NCBI GenBank assembly: GCA_938030585.1
Contig: CALHIA010000124.1
Span: 1 to 18,339 of the forward strand
Length of the DNA stretch: 18,339 bases
Direction of reading: 5' to 3'
Source: an uncultured Candidatus Saccharibacteria bacterium
Lineage (GTDB): Bacteria; Patescibacteriota; Saccharimonadia; Saccharimonadales; Saccharimonadaceae
The position numbers and the translations under genes are program-made. The notes below the pieces were generated by a model. That model saw nothing but the letters and a program-made list of their open reading frames with translations. It had not been told where the DNA came from and searched no databases. Positions 1-8,297 of the stretch are shown here, piece by piece; positions within the stretch are counted from its first letter, which is position 1; the number at the start of each line of letters is the position of its first letter.

Positions 1-1829
1 ATCTGGGTTTCCCCAGTAGGTACCTTCACCACCTCGAAGACTAAACCTACGATGAAAAATCTCATAATTAGCGGTTAAATGTGATTGGCTGTATTGTTTT
101 GCTGTACTTACGTCAAAATCACTAGAGGCGAGAATCTTTTGGAGTTCGCAAACTTGACCATTATCACATAAAAACATTCGACTAAAATCTTTGACCTTGG
201 GAGTGGTAAATGATGATAAATCTAAGATTTGAACATTAGAAACACTACCAAACATGCCAGCCATAGTTTCGACATTTTGTGTATTAAAATTTGAAACATC
301 AATACTAGTAGAGCCACAACCATAAAACATGTCAGACATATTCGTGACATTTCTAGTATCAAAATGGCTTAAATTCAAGGCAGGAATCCTCAAAGTAAAC
401 GCAAACATACTATTCATATCCTTAACATTTTCCGTATTAAAGCTTTGAATATTGAGGTTTTTTAGATTAGACATACCGTAAAACATATAAGACAAATCTA
501 TGGCAGCTCGCGTATCAAAGTTAGAGAGATTTAAATTTTGAATATTTGAATTCCCAAGGAACATTCGAGAGAAGTCTGTAACTTTTGAAGTATCGAACCT
601 TGAAACATCTAGGTTTTGAACTTGCTTTAGATTGTAAAACATACCACTCATATCACGCACTTTTGGTGTACGGATATTTGCGATATCGAGGACGGGAAGA
701 TTAATCAGCCCACCAAGCATATCGCGCATATCTTCTACGTTTTCCGTATTGAAGTTAGAAATATTTAGACTGGTAAGACTTGGTAAAGCTTCGAGCATAC
801 GAGCCATGCTAGTAACTTTAGTAGTATCAAAATTAGAAAGGTTTAAAGAAGTTAAATCTTTACAATACTTGAACATTTGAGACATATCGGTGACTTCACT
901 AGTTTCAAATATAGCTAAATCAATATCCTTAACTTTAGTAAACCACAGGAACATACTGGATGAATCCGGTGCAAGATGAATTTTTTCGGCAGCAGAATAA
1001 TAATAGATGGTTTTTTCTGTGGCATCAAACCAGGCCTTAATTTCATAATCTGAGTTATCTGGCTTTTCGATATTAATTGCCGCCATGGAAGCTGCTGGCG
1101 CTACACTGCTACGCTTAATATGCTCGACATTATCCTTATTTTTTAGGTTGCAATTTTGCCCCGCAACTGGATCGATATGACAGGTTTGATTCGGATCAAG
1201 CGCACCCACACGCTGATTAAAATCCGGACCATTCGTCATTACAGCTCGCATCGTGTATGGGTTTGAGACAAAAGATAAGATTAACTTGTTTGCGTAATTC
1301 CCCGACTCGAGATTATCAGTTAATTTCATACCGATACTTAGTTGATTCGATTCGTTGCCGTTAGTTTTTCCTGTGGTTCGAAGAATCTGTGCTGGGTTAG
1401 AGAGAGCTGGAATCGGTGCGTAATTCACGGACGCACCAAACTTATACCCCCAAGTATTATTCGGTAAATTATTTAAGGATAAATTAGTGCTAACCGAATT
1501 AATTTTCGCACCAACAATAGACCCCGTGTTAGTCAGCGCGGTATTTTCTGTTTCAGAACTGAGTGTGGCAGTGTATCCAGTACGATTATTAGTATTGACA
1601 GTGAAATTAAATGGAATCTCTGTAGTTTTATTTGTAGAATTTATGACTTGGTTCCCATTCACTTGTAAATTCGCTTGATCCACCGAAGCCGAAAGCGTCG
1701 GAACAAAAAGAGCAAAAGTATTGCTGCTCAGAACAATATTTAAGAAAGAAATTAAGCCTAAAAATAATCCGAGAAACCTTAGTTCCCAGCTAAACCACCC
1801 CCCCCCCGTGAGGATTTTTGGCCTTGCAT
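1..1829 (-). CDS. BspA-like (DUF285) surface protein, 3' partial, out of frame at a poly-G tract (phase OFF)
   Basis: This is a secreted surface protein of the BspA/DUF285 repeat family; its 3' end lies beyond the left edge. The frame is open from base 1 to the stop at 1864, but it has no ATG, GTG or TTG upstream of the hydrophobic segment. The ATGs at 1847, 1835 and 1829 share another frame, which joins the protein frame only if the C-run at 1798-1807 (10 G on the coding strand) has 11 or 8 bases. As read, the ATG frame stops at 1779-1781. I chose 1829 because it lies 8 nt after an extended -10 box. After the tract come a hydrophobic signal segment ending in NTFA (likely signal peptidase I site), a beta-sandwich module containing NTWGY, the shared linker SSVAPAAS...YEIKAWFD, about ten 26-residue repeats (xNMxxMFxxxxxLxxLxLSxFxT) and the start of the C-terminal LRGG module. 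Unlike its paralogues it carries a Cys-containing insert (TCHIDPVAGQNC). Family assignment is firm; the ligand is unknown. Confidence 0.85.
1798..1807. repeat. Homopolymeric C10 (G10 on the coding strand) tract, candidate phase-variation switch
   Basis: Ten consecutive C on the plus strand lie about 22 nt inside the leftmost surface-protein gene, between its ATG and its signal-peptide codons. Tracts of 8 or 11 put the ATG in frame with the protein. Tracts of 9 or 10 give early stops (TAG and TAA respectively). Slipped-strand mispairing at such tracts is the classic mechanism of surface-protein phase variation. A sequencing indel is the main alternative explanation. Confidence 0.75.
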
Positions 1830-1837
1830 ATACATAT

Positions 1838-1846
1838 ATTTTACCA
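1838..1846 (-). promoter_or_regulatory. Extended -10 promoter (TGGTAAAAT) of the leftmost surface-protein gene
   Basis: TG-G-TAAAAT on the minus strand ends 8 nt before the ATG at 1829, so transcription should begin at or next to that ATG. The ATG at 1847 overlaps the TG of this box and is therefore unlikely to be transcribed. No Shine-Dalgarno sequence is visible. Confidence 0.5.
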
Positions 1847-1863
1847 TAAACAATATCGTTATT

Positions 1864-3387
1864 CTATGGCTTCCTAGTGAAGTAGCCAGGGCGGCCGTGG
1901 GCTGGGTCGTCGATACGGAGCCAGGTTTTATCGGCCTGAGATGGATTGGCGAGGAAGGAGCCGTTACCGCCACGGAGTTTTTTACGATTATTAAACATTA
2001 GGGGGGATATTTTTAGCTTAGAGATATTAAAATCATTGTTTACATAAATTGTTTCTAGTTTATCTTTAGACACATAGCTATTTGCTAGTGCGAATATATT
2101 ATTCATATCTGTCACCTTAGAAGTATCGAAAGTAGAGAGATCAAGACTAGTTAGATTTGGCGTGTTGTAGAACATATAACTCATTTCTGTCACTTGAGAG
2201 GTGTCGAAGCTCGACAGATCAAGACTAGCCAGATTGGGCATATTGGCAAACATCCTATTCATTACTGTTACCTGGGAGGTATTAAAGTTAGAAAGGTTGA
2301 GACTCACAAGTTTAGATGTAAATGAGAACATAAGGTCCATGTTTGTTACATGAGAAGTGTCGAAACTCGATAGGTTAAGATTAGTGATCTTAGACATACC
2401 GTCGAACATGCTTTCCATATTTGTCACCTTGGACGTATTAAAATTAGAGAGATTGAGATCTGCGAGATTAGATAGCTCGGAAAACATATATCTCATGTCC
2501 GTCACCTGAGAGGTGTCGAAACTTGATAGATCAAGGCTACTCAGGTCAGGCAAATAGTGGAACATATTACTACTATCAGTATTTAGATATACTTTCTCGG
2601 TCCCAGTGTAATAATAAGCAGTATTATCGGTCGGATCTAACCAAAGTTTAATTTCATAATCGGATTCTTCGTCGTCGATATTTACGGCATTCATGGAAGC
2701 GGCTGGCGCCACTGAACTTTTCTTAAAGTGCTCGATTAGATTATCAAAGTCTTCTAAGCTTTTTAGCTTTGTATTAAAATCTGAACCTTCGGTCATAATG
2801 GCAATTGGTGTGTATGGATTAGAAATTATCGAAACCACCAACTTATTTGTATAACTTCCACTTTCTAGATTCCCAGATAATTTCATACCGATTTTAAAAT
2901 TAAAACTATCATTACCTGAAGTTTTTGTAGTGGTTCTTAAAAGATTCTCTGGATTATGAAGACTCGGGACCGGCTGATAATCTCCACCAGTAGGGCTTAA
3001 AAATCCCCAAGTATTTTCCGAAAAATTCGCAAGTGCTTTACTTGCATCGATAGATTCAATTTTCATACCGTTTGTCGATGCAGTATTGACCAAGGCCGTT
3101 TCATTGGTTTCGGTATTTAAGGTCGCAGTATAGCCAGTTTTATTATTCGTATTCACAGTAACTTGGATTGGTAACTCCGAGGTTTGTGAGACTGAATTAA
3201 TTATCTGATTACCATTAATGTTAAATTGGTCATCCGAAATTGATACGGAAAGATTTGGCTTAAATAAAGCACTAACATTTTTTGAATTAAAATTAATTAA
3301 TATAAAGGAAAAACATATCACAAGTGGGAGAATCAAATATTTTCCCAACAAAATATTTGGTTTAAAAAGTGATTTTTGGCTCAACAT
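1864..3387 (-). CDS. BspA-like (DUF285) secreted surface protein, 507 aa
   Basis: This predicted exported protein starts with a signal segment of about 40 residues (hydrophobic roughly 15-33, likely cleavage after NVSA). A beta-sandwich module of about residues 42-195 contains NNKTGYTATL, NTWGF and YQPVPS. The linker at 222-275 (KKSSVAPAAS, DYEIKLWLDPTD, EKVYLN) is shared with its neighbours. Residues 285-437 hold six DUF285 repeats of 26 residues, each of the type LDLSSFDTSQVTDMxxMF. The C-terminal module has LRGGNGS, WLRID and PGYFT, typical of the ends of bacterial DUF285 proteins. There is no LPXTG motif or C-terminal membrane segment, so the mode of anchoring is unclear. DUF285/BspA repeats form leucine-rich-repeat-like solenoids used in adhesion; an adhesin role here is inferred. 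The start at 3387 is 6 nt after an extended -10 box, with no Shine-Dalgarno. Its stop lies 17 nt upstream of the first ATG of the phase-variable paralogue. Confidence 0.9.
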   Translation of the reverse strand: MLSQKSLFKPNILLGKYLILPLVICFSFILINFNSKNVSALFKPNLSVSISDDQFNINGNQIINSVSQTSELPIQVTVNTNNKTGYTATLNTETNETALVNTASTNGMKIESIDASKALANFSENTWGFLSPTGGDYQPVPSLHNPENLLRTTTKTSGNDSFNFKIGMKLSGNLESGSYTNKLVVSIISNPYTPIAIMTEGSDFNTKLKSLEDFDNLIEHFKKSSVAPAASMNAVNIDDEESDYEIKLWLDPTDNTAYYYTGTEKVYLNTDSSNMFHYLPDLSSLDLSSFDTSQVTDMRYMFSELSNLADLNLSNFNTSKVTNMESMFDGMSKITNLNLSSFDTSHVTNMDLMFSFTSKLVSLNLSNFNTSQVTVMNRMFANMPNLASLDLSSFDTSQVTEMSYMFYNTPNLTSLDLSTFDTSKVTDMNNIFALANSYVSKDKLETIYVNNDFNISKLKISPLMFNNRKKLRGGNGSFLANPSQADKTWLRIDDPAHGRPGYFTRKP

Positions 3388-3393
3388 TATTTT

Positions 3394-3402
3394 ATTTTAA
3401 CA
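3394..3402 (-). promoter_or_regulatory. Extended -10 promoter (TGTTAAAAT) of the 507-aa surface protein
   Basis: TG-T-TAAAAT on the minus strand ends 6 nt before the ATG at 3387. This predicts a leaderless transcript. No convincing -35 box or Shine-Dalgarno sequence is present. Confidence 0.5.
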
Positions 3403-3427
3403 TAAGAATAATGTGATTTTTGAATTT

Positions 3428-3447
3428 TAATAATAAAATTATTATTA
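3428..3447. other. A/T-only inverted repeat at a stop codon
   Basis: Two perfect 9-nt arms (TAATAATAA and TTATTATTA) with a 2-nt loop overlap the stop codon of the 623-aa surface-protein gene. The stem is entirely A/T, so it would be a weak terminator at best. It occupies the 57-bp gap before the next promoter and may only reflect local base composition. Confidence 0.35.
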
Positions 3448-5316
3448 CAACTTAGTGAAGTAGCCCTTAATGCCTGGAGCGCGACCGATGCGGAGCCATT
3501 CCTTACCAGCATCGGCTGGAGTATACATAAAGGAGTTATTACCACCCCTAAGATTTCGACGCTTATCAAAGATTAATTTGCTACCTTCCGCGGTGATATT
3601 CGAGACGTCGAAATCATTTTTGGCATAAATATGCTTAAGATTATCCTCGCCTTGCCTAATAGTGTTACTGCTAGGATTCACCCTCTGGAACATTCTACTA
3701 ACGTTAGTAAGCTTCGGTGTTTTGAAATTGATGATAAAAATATCGACAATCCCCTTCATCTCGGCGAACATGCCTTCCATAGTGGTGACATTTTCGGTAT
3801 TAAAGTTATCGAGGCGAAGATCAGTAATGCCGTGAACCTGATAGAACATATAGGCCATATCCGTTACCTTACTAGTGTCAAAATTCGAAATATTGAGATT
3901 TTTCAATTCATTTGCGCCACTGAACATAGAGTGCATATTGGTAACCTTAGCGGTATTAAAATGACTTAAATCTAGGAGCTTAATTACGGAACAGTCCTTA
4001 AACATCTCACCCATATTCTCAACATTTCCGGTGTTAAAATTATCTAGCATAATATTTATCACTTTACTCATACCAGAAAACATTTCTGACATATCAGTGA
4101 CATTACTGGTGTCGAAATTACTTATCTTTAATACGCCAAGCTTATTAATACCCTTGAACATCCCCTTCATGGTCTTCGCATTTTTTGTATTCATGGCACT
4201 TAGATCTAGACCAATAATTTCGTAATTACCGGCAAACATTTCTGACATATCAGTCACGTTTTCCGTATTAAAGCCTGCCATCGAGATATCGGACATTCGG
4301 TGGTTATCCCGGAAGATCCCACGCATGTTGGTGACACTCTGAGCGTTGATGTTTTCGGTCCTAATGTTACTATATGACTTTAGACCAGCAAACATATACG
4401 ACATATCTTTAGCATATTTGGCATCAAAACTATCTAAATCTATAAGGTTAAGCTCAGACAGATCTTTAAAAGTATTTTTACTGTCTTCATGGAAATAGAT
4501 TTTATCGGCTGTGGTATAGAAAAAGAGATGACGAAGAACTGGATCCCACCAAGCCTTAATTTCGTAGAATGGCTTCGCAGGGTCATTAATATTTACCACG
4601 TTAGTACTAGAGGCTGGCAAAGTTGAAGCACGTCGAATTAACTTAATCTTAGTTTTATCGGTAGTAAGCTCACTAAGTTTAGCCTGAAAGTCATCGCCAG
4701 TAGTTAGATAGGCGGCAGTTTCGAATGGATTAATTACCGTTGAAAGAACCAGACTACTTCGATAAATTCCAGGCATAAGATCCGTGCTAGCACGGACTAC
4801 TACCCTGAAATTATTTTCGTTTGGTACTGAATCGGAGGCTTTATTAGTAGCAACAAGAGCTTTTGGCTCTGATTCTTTGGGGATTGGCATATAGTTATTT
4901 TGATTCTCCAACTGATAGGCCCAGGTATTTTTTGGGATCCAATCATCATGTGCGATTGGACTCGTGATTGAAGAAATTTTAGTACTAATTGTATTATCGA
5001 TGTGTTTTAAAGCGGTTTCATCGGAATTAGCGCTAATAGTAGTAGTATAGCCGGCCGGAGCATTCGTTTTTACAGTTAGCTTTGCCCAATTATATCTTTC
5101 TGACGTATTAACCACATCAACGCTATAAAAATTATAATCAAACTCATTCCGATCAAAGGTAACACTAAGTGTCGGATCTATAGCGTGACTATTGAACGAC
5201 AGAATAAAAATATTAATAATTAATAAAATAACTAGATAGATTAGCCCTGAAAATAGAATTTTATTCTCTTTCAAAAATCTAGTTTGGTTCGCAGTTTTAA
5301 CTAAATTTCTCTCCAT
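3445..5316 (-). CDS. BspA-like (DUF285) secreted surface protein, 623 aa
   Basis: This is the largest complete member of the local surface-protein family. An N-terminal signal segment (hydrophobic about residues 20-42) ends in NSHA, a plausible signal peptidase I site. The beta-sandwich module (APAGYTTTIS, NTWAY, YMPIPK) is followed by a divergent version of the shared linker (RRASTLPASS, FYEIKAWWDPV). About ten 26-residue DUF285 repeats follow, with MF cores such as YMFAGL, EMFAGN, EMFSGM and SMFSGA; several carry charged insertions rather than the regular LSNFNTS pattern, so it is older or more diverged than its neighbours. The C-terminus has LRGGNNS, WLRIG and GYFTKL. The start at 5316 lies 8 nt after an extended -10 box (TGCTATGAT). 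Upstream is the LysM-CHAP gene, same strand, with a 75-bp gap. A role in cell-cell contact is inferred from the family only. Confidence 0.9.
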   Translation of the reverse strand: MERNLVKTANQTRFLKENKILFSGLIYLVILLIINIFILSFNSHAIDPTLSVTFDRNEFDYNFYSVDVVNTSERYNWAKLTVKTNAPAGYTTTISANSDETALKHIDNTISTKISSITSPIAHDDWIPKNTWAYQLENQNNYMPIPKESEPKALVATNKASDSVPNENNFRVVVRASTDLMPGIYRSSLVLSTVINPFETAAYLTTGDDFQAKLSELTTDKTKIKLIRRASTLPASSTNVVNINDPAKPFYEIKAWWDPVLRHLFFYTTADKIYFHEDSKNTFKDLSELNLIDLDSFDAKYAKDMSYMFAGLKSYSNIRTENINAQSVTNMRGIFRDNHRMSDISMAGFNTENVTDMSEMFAGNYEIIGLDLSAMNTKNAKTMKGMFKGINKLGVLKISNFDTSNVTDMSEMFSGMSKVINIMLDNFNTGNVENMGEMFKDCSVIKLLDLSHFNTAKVTNMHSMFSGANELKNLNISNFDTSKVTDMAYMFYQVHGITDLRLDNFNTENVTTMEGMFAEMKGIVDIFIINFKTPKLTNVSRMFQRVNPSSNTIRQGEDNLKHIYAKNDFDVSNITAEGSKLIFDKRRNLRGGNNSFMYTPADAGKEWLRIGRAPGIKGYFTKL

Positions 5317-5324
5317 ACATTTTC

Positions 5325-5333
5325 ATCATAGCA
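5325..5333 (-). promoter_or_regulatory. Extended -10 promoter (TGCTATGAT) of the 623-aa surface protein
   Basis: TG-C-TATGAT on the minus strand ends 8 nt before the ATG at 5316. It matches the layout of the other promoters in the window and implies that this gene is not simply a read-through product of the envelope operon upstream. Confidence 0.45.
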
Positions 5334-5391
5334 TAAGTGGTATAAAAGTGTAGCTTGATTAAAAACAGAGATTATGCGCTAGTAGTTAAAA

Positions 5392-6519
5392 TTAGCGTCC
5401 GTGAATGAAGAGATACTTAGCATATTCGCTTGGGCCAATCGTGTAAGAACCGACCACACCCCAACCAGCACGACCATTCATATCAGAAATCGTAATCGTA
5501 CCGTCAGCATTCACAGAGTCCACGATACCGACGTGACCGTAATAACCGCTATTGGTTTGGAAGATATCGCCAGCTTGTGGGTTGGTACCGCGACTGGTTG
5601 GGAAAAGACCAGAAAGTGCATAGCCCCAAGTATTGGCGTTACCGAGACCACCCGGAAGAATATGACTGGAACCCATGGCGGCACGACGTTCCCAGGTATA
5701 CCAAGTACACCAACCCCATGGCATTGGGTTTCTGGAAGTAGAGTAAGTACGATAAGAAGAAACCGAATAGGACGAGCTGCCAGAATAAGAAGAAGTAGAA
5801 CGTACGACAGGTGCCACATAATCAGGACGTTCCTTATCTGGTAGTTCACCATTCGGCAGCAAAATAGCCTGGCCTTCAACAAGAGTCTGATCTAGTTCAA
5901 GGTTGTTTGAGGTAATAATTTCGTCAGCGGAAGATTTATATTTTTCGGCAATCGAAGCGACAGTTTCACCTGACTTCACAGTATAGACAATACCAGCACG
6001 TGATGGAATATACATCGATTCACCAACTTTCGGCACATAGGAGGCCTTAAATTTATTAGACCAACGAATCATATTGATATCAACACCACAGGAAGCGTAT
6101 TTGGCCGCCAAAGTATCAAGAGTTTCGCCTTCAGCCATCACATGCTTGATTACGCCGACCTTAGAGCAGGCTGCAAGGTTCAAAGTAGTCGGCTTTTCCA
6201 TTTTTTCGACAGAAGCCTGGCCGGACTGCTGAAGTACGGTGAAGGAGTTATAGTTTACGTTTAGTACATCAGAGGAAGCTAAACTCATAGTGTCAGCGAG
6301 CTCAGACACCATATAAAATTCAGAAAGCTGATCGGCCGAAACCGCATAATCTTTTTTAGAAATGGATTCCAGGTTGGGACTGGAGTCTTCGTCGGACTGC
6401 TGTTTATCTCTGGAACCAACAAAAGCCACACCAAAAATCAGAACAGATAGAGCAAAGTACGGGAATATCTTGGTGAGGAAGTAATTTAAGCTAAATTGTG
6501 ATCGTTTTTTCTTTGTCAT
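5392..6519 (-). CDS. Membrane-anchored LysM-CHAP peptidoglycan hydrolase
   Basis: This 375-residue protein has an N-terminal membrane segment (about residues 17-35) after a basic start (MTKKKR), so the bulk should face the outside. Two LysM-type peptidoglycan-binding units are visible at about 122-172 (HVMAEGETLDTLAAKY...VGESMYIP) and 177-222 (YTVKSGETVASIAEKY...EGQAILLP). A Ser/Tyr-rich linker (about 240-263) leads to a C-terminal CHAP domain with Cys271 in GWCTWY, His329 in YGHVGIV, and a polar residue near 346-348 (SDMN) as the likely third catalytic position. CHAP enzymes are NlpC/P60-like amidases or endopeptidases that cut peptidoglycan peptides; the exact bond is not predictable here. 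It lies 47 bp downstream of the RuvX-MltG gene with no promoter box seen between, so the two are probably co-transcribed. Role in own-wall remodelling or attack on a host wall cannot be separated from sequence. Confidence 0.9.
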   Translation of the reverse strand: MTKKKRSQFSLNYFLTKIFPYFALSVLIFGVAFVGSRDKQQSDEDSSPNLESISKKDYAVSADQLSEFYMVSELADTMSLASSDVLNVNYNSFTVLQQSGQASVEKMEKPTTLNLAACSKVGVIKHVMAEGETLDTLAAKYASCGVDINMIRWSNKFKASYVPKVGESMYIPSRAGIVYTVKSGETVASIAEKYKSSADEIITSNNLELDQTLVEGQAILLPNGELPDKERPDYVAPVVRSTSSYSGSSSYSVSSYRTYSTSRNPMPWGWCTWYTWERRAAMGSSHILPGGLGNANTWGYALSGLFPTSRGTNPQAGDIFQTNSGYYGHVGIVDSVNADGTITISDMNGRAGWGVVGSYTIGPSEYAKYLFIHGR

Positions 6520-6566
6520 AATTAGCCGGTCGCTGCCCCCTAAATTTGCACCTTACAGAGTTTCTG

Positions 6567-8297
6567 TCAGTGGTCGCGAATCTTCTGATTGTGCTCAGCG
6601 TCGGTGCTACTATAATACATTAAACCGTCATCACCTGTCAAGAAATAAAGCATAGAGGCTTTCGAGCTATCTGGTTCAGCTACCGCGAGAAGTGCGGCCT
6701 TGGAGGGCACGGCAATCGGTCCTGGAGGTAGCCCCGGAAACTTACGAGTATTATAAAGACTATTGACGGCTAAAATATCGGCATTGGTAGCATTAGTACG
6801 ATCGATGCCAGTAATATCCGCAGCATAAGTCGCAGTCACATCAGACCCCAATGCGATCCCCTGCTTCAAACGATTCTGAAAAACCATCGAGACGCCAGGC
6901 ATATCTTCGGTACGAGCTTCTTTTTGGATAATTGAAGCGAGAATAATCCCCTCACGCAAAGATAAACCTCTGGCCTTAAATTTTTCTTCAAGTTGATTCG
7001 AAACTACGACATCGTTGAATTGATTCAAGATAGTTGTAATGACATTCTCGAGTTTTTCATGGTTGTAAAATTGATAAGTTTCTCCATAGAGATACCCCTC
7101 AAGTGCCAACTTTACAGGAATTTCTGGGTTAGAAAGTTTAGTTTCGTCAGCATAGAGACCTTTTAAGACAGGGTTGTCATAGTGCTTAGTGAGGGCCTGG
7201 TTAATTTCCTCTTCGGAATAGCCGAGAGTGCGGAACTGATGAATGATGCCAGTTTGTGATTTACCTTTATCGCCAAGCAAGTTTGTGCCTGGTAGGATTG
7301 TTAGATTAAAAACATCAGAAGAAACCACACCATTCACTAATTGTTTAGCGATGGCACGAGCTGACATGGTTTTACGAAAACTGTATTTACCGGTTTTTAG
7401 TTTGGCGTGAAGATTATTAATGCGAGCATAAAGCTCAAAAGCCAGAGGATTTCTAATTAAATCGGCCTGCTTGAGATTATTCGCGATTTGCTTAACGGAC
7501 TCACCAGCGCTAATTTCAATAGTTTGGTATTCACAGACGGAGTTTGACTCTTTTTCATTAGATTCAGCGGCGGCCTTGGCGGAATCAAAACGGCAATTAG
7601 CCGAAGAGACCGGTTGTAAGGAATACCAATAATACCCACCACCAAATAGCCCCGCAAGAAATAGCAAAATAAAGAATGAGAGTAAGATACGTTTAACTTT
7701 TTTCATAGGTTTTTCCGAGCTTTTGGCTGGCCTGGGAGACTCCGAAGATTCAGACTCCGATTTGGTGGGCTCATTAATAATAGATTGAACTTCTGGTGAA
7801 CCGAGCGTGGAAGCAGGACTAAAGGACGGATTCATCTCGGCGACCGGATTGACTAGCTGGTTAGGAATTTTACTGGCGGCATTTTGGGCGAGCTTAGCGG
7901 CATAATGCTCAATAAAATCTTGCAAGATAATACTGGCAGCCTCGGCATCAATTTCACCTTTTTCAAAATTCTTTTTGCGTTTTTTCAGACGTTCCTCAGC
8001 TACTACGGAAGTGAGAGATTCGTCTTGGAAATAAATACGAGCGCCTGGCATAGATGCGGCGAGAGTATCGGCAAATTTGCGGGCATAGGCAGACTGAGCA
8101 GTTTCATTGCCGTCATTACTGCGAGGTAAACCCACAACAAAGAAATTCGTATCATTCAGCCTAGCGATACGGAGAATTTCCGGAATTTCCTGGCCATTCA
8201 CCAAGACATAGCCATTCGGAATAGCGATACGAACAGAGGTGTCCGCTTTTGCTACGCCGATACGCTTGGTGCCCACATCTAAACCAATAATGCGCAT
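6567..8297 (-). CDS. ruvX-mltG: Fusion of RuvX/YqgF nuclease and MltG endolytic transglycosylase
   Basis: One uninterrupted 576-residue frame joins two normally separate proteins. Residues 1-135 are a complete RuvX/YqgF RNase-H-like domain: GLDVGTKRIGVA with Asp7, DESLTS with Glu93, and DAEAASIILQ with Asp118, the expected acidic triad. A low-complexity linker (about 140-198) precedes a membrane helix at about 203-222. The remainder is a YceG/MltG domain with a LysM-like beginning (SAGESVKQIANNL), LEGYLYGETYQF (399-410), SIIQKEA (Glu460 the likely catalytic acid) and GLPPGPIAVPS (522-532). MltG cuts nascent glycan strands outside the membrane, while RuvX processes nucleic acid in the cytoplasm; the topology is compatible with both. 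In Bacillus the two genes (yrrK, yrrL) are near neighbours, which suggests fusion of an ancestral operon. The ATG overlaps the upstream stop by one base (TAATG), implying translational coupling. Confidence 0.9.
   Translation of the reverse strand: MRIIGLDVGTKRIGVAKADTSVRIAIPNGYVLVNGQEIPEILRIARLNDTNFFVVGLPRSNDGNETAQSAYARKFADTLAASMPGARIYFQDESLTSVVAEERLKKRKKNFEKGEIDAEAASIILQDFIEHYAAKLAQNAASKIPNQLVNPVAEMNPSFSPASTLGSPEVQSIINEPTKSESESSESPRPAKSSEKPMKKVKRILLSFFILLFLAGLFGGGYYWYSLQPVSSANCRFDSAKAAAESNEKESNSVCEYQTIEISAGESVKQIANNLKQADLIRNPLAFELYARINNLHAKLKTGKYSFRKTMSARAIAKQLVNGVVSSDVFNLTILPGTNLLGDKGKSQTGIIHQFRTLGYSEEEINQALTKHYDNPVLKGLYADETKLSNPEIPVKLALEGYLYGETYQFYNHEKLENVITTILNQFNDVVVSNQLEEKFKARGLSLREGIILASIIQKEARTEDMPGVSMVFQNRLKQGIALGSDVTATYAADITGIDRTNATNADILAVNSLYNTRKFPGLPPGPIAVPSKAALLAVAEPDSSKASMLYFLTGDDGLMYYSSTDAEHNQKIRDH

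Noticed and set aside
1..960. Regularly spaced near-repeats of about 78 bp, at first sight array-like
   Set aside because: They are codons of DUF285 protein repeats in one open frame; there are no identical short repeats with unique spacers, so this is not a CRISPR array.
1779..1973. Short minus-strand frame ending in RGGGGLAGN
   Set aside because: It overlaps the 3' end of the 507-aa gene in another frame. Only its end, from the ATGs at 1847-1829, is meaningful, as the out-of-frame start of the phase-variable gene.
3428..3447. A/T-only hairpin considered as an intrinsic terminator
   Set aside because: It has no G/C pairs in the stem and sits over a stop codon in AT-rich DNA; too weak to call a terminator.
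5376..5400. Possible hairpin (GCGCTA...TAGCGT) just after the LysM-CHAP stop
   Set aside because: The stem is only about five to six pairs with an 11-13-nt loop and no U-run directly after it.
5401..5844. Antisense frames inside the CHAP, RuvX-MltG, kinase and uvrA genes
   Set aside because: They mirror strongly supported genes, show no family motifs and lack plausible initiation sites.
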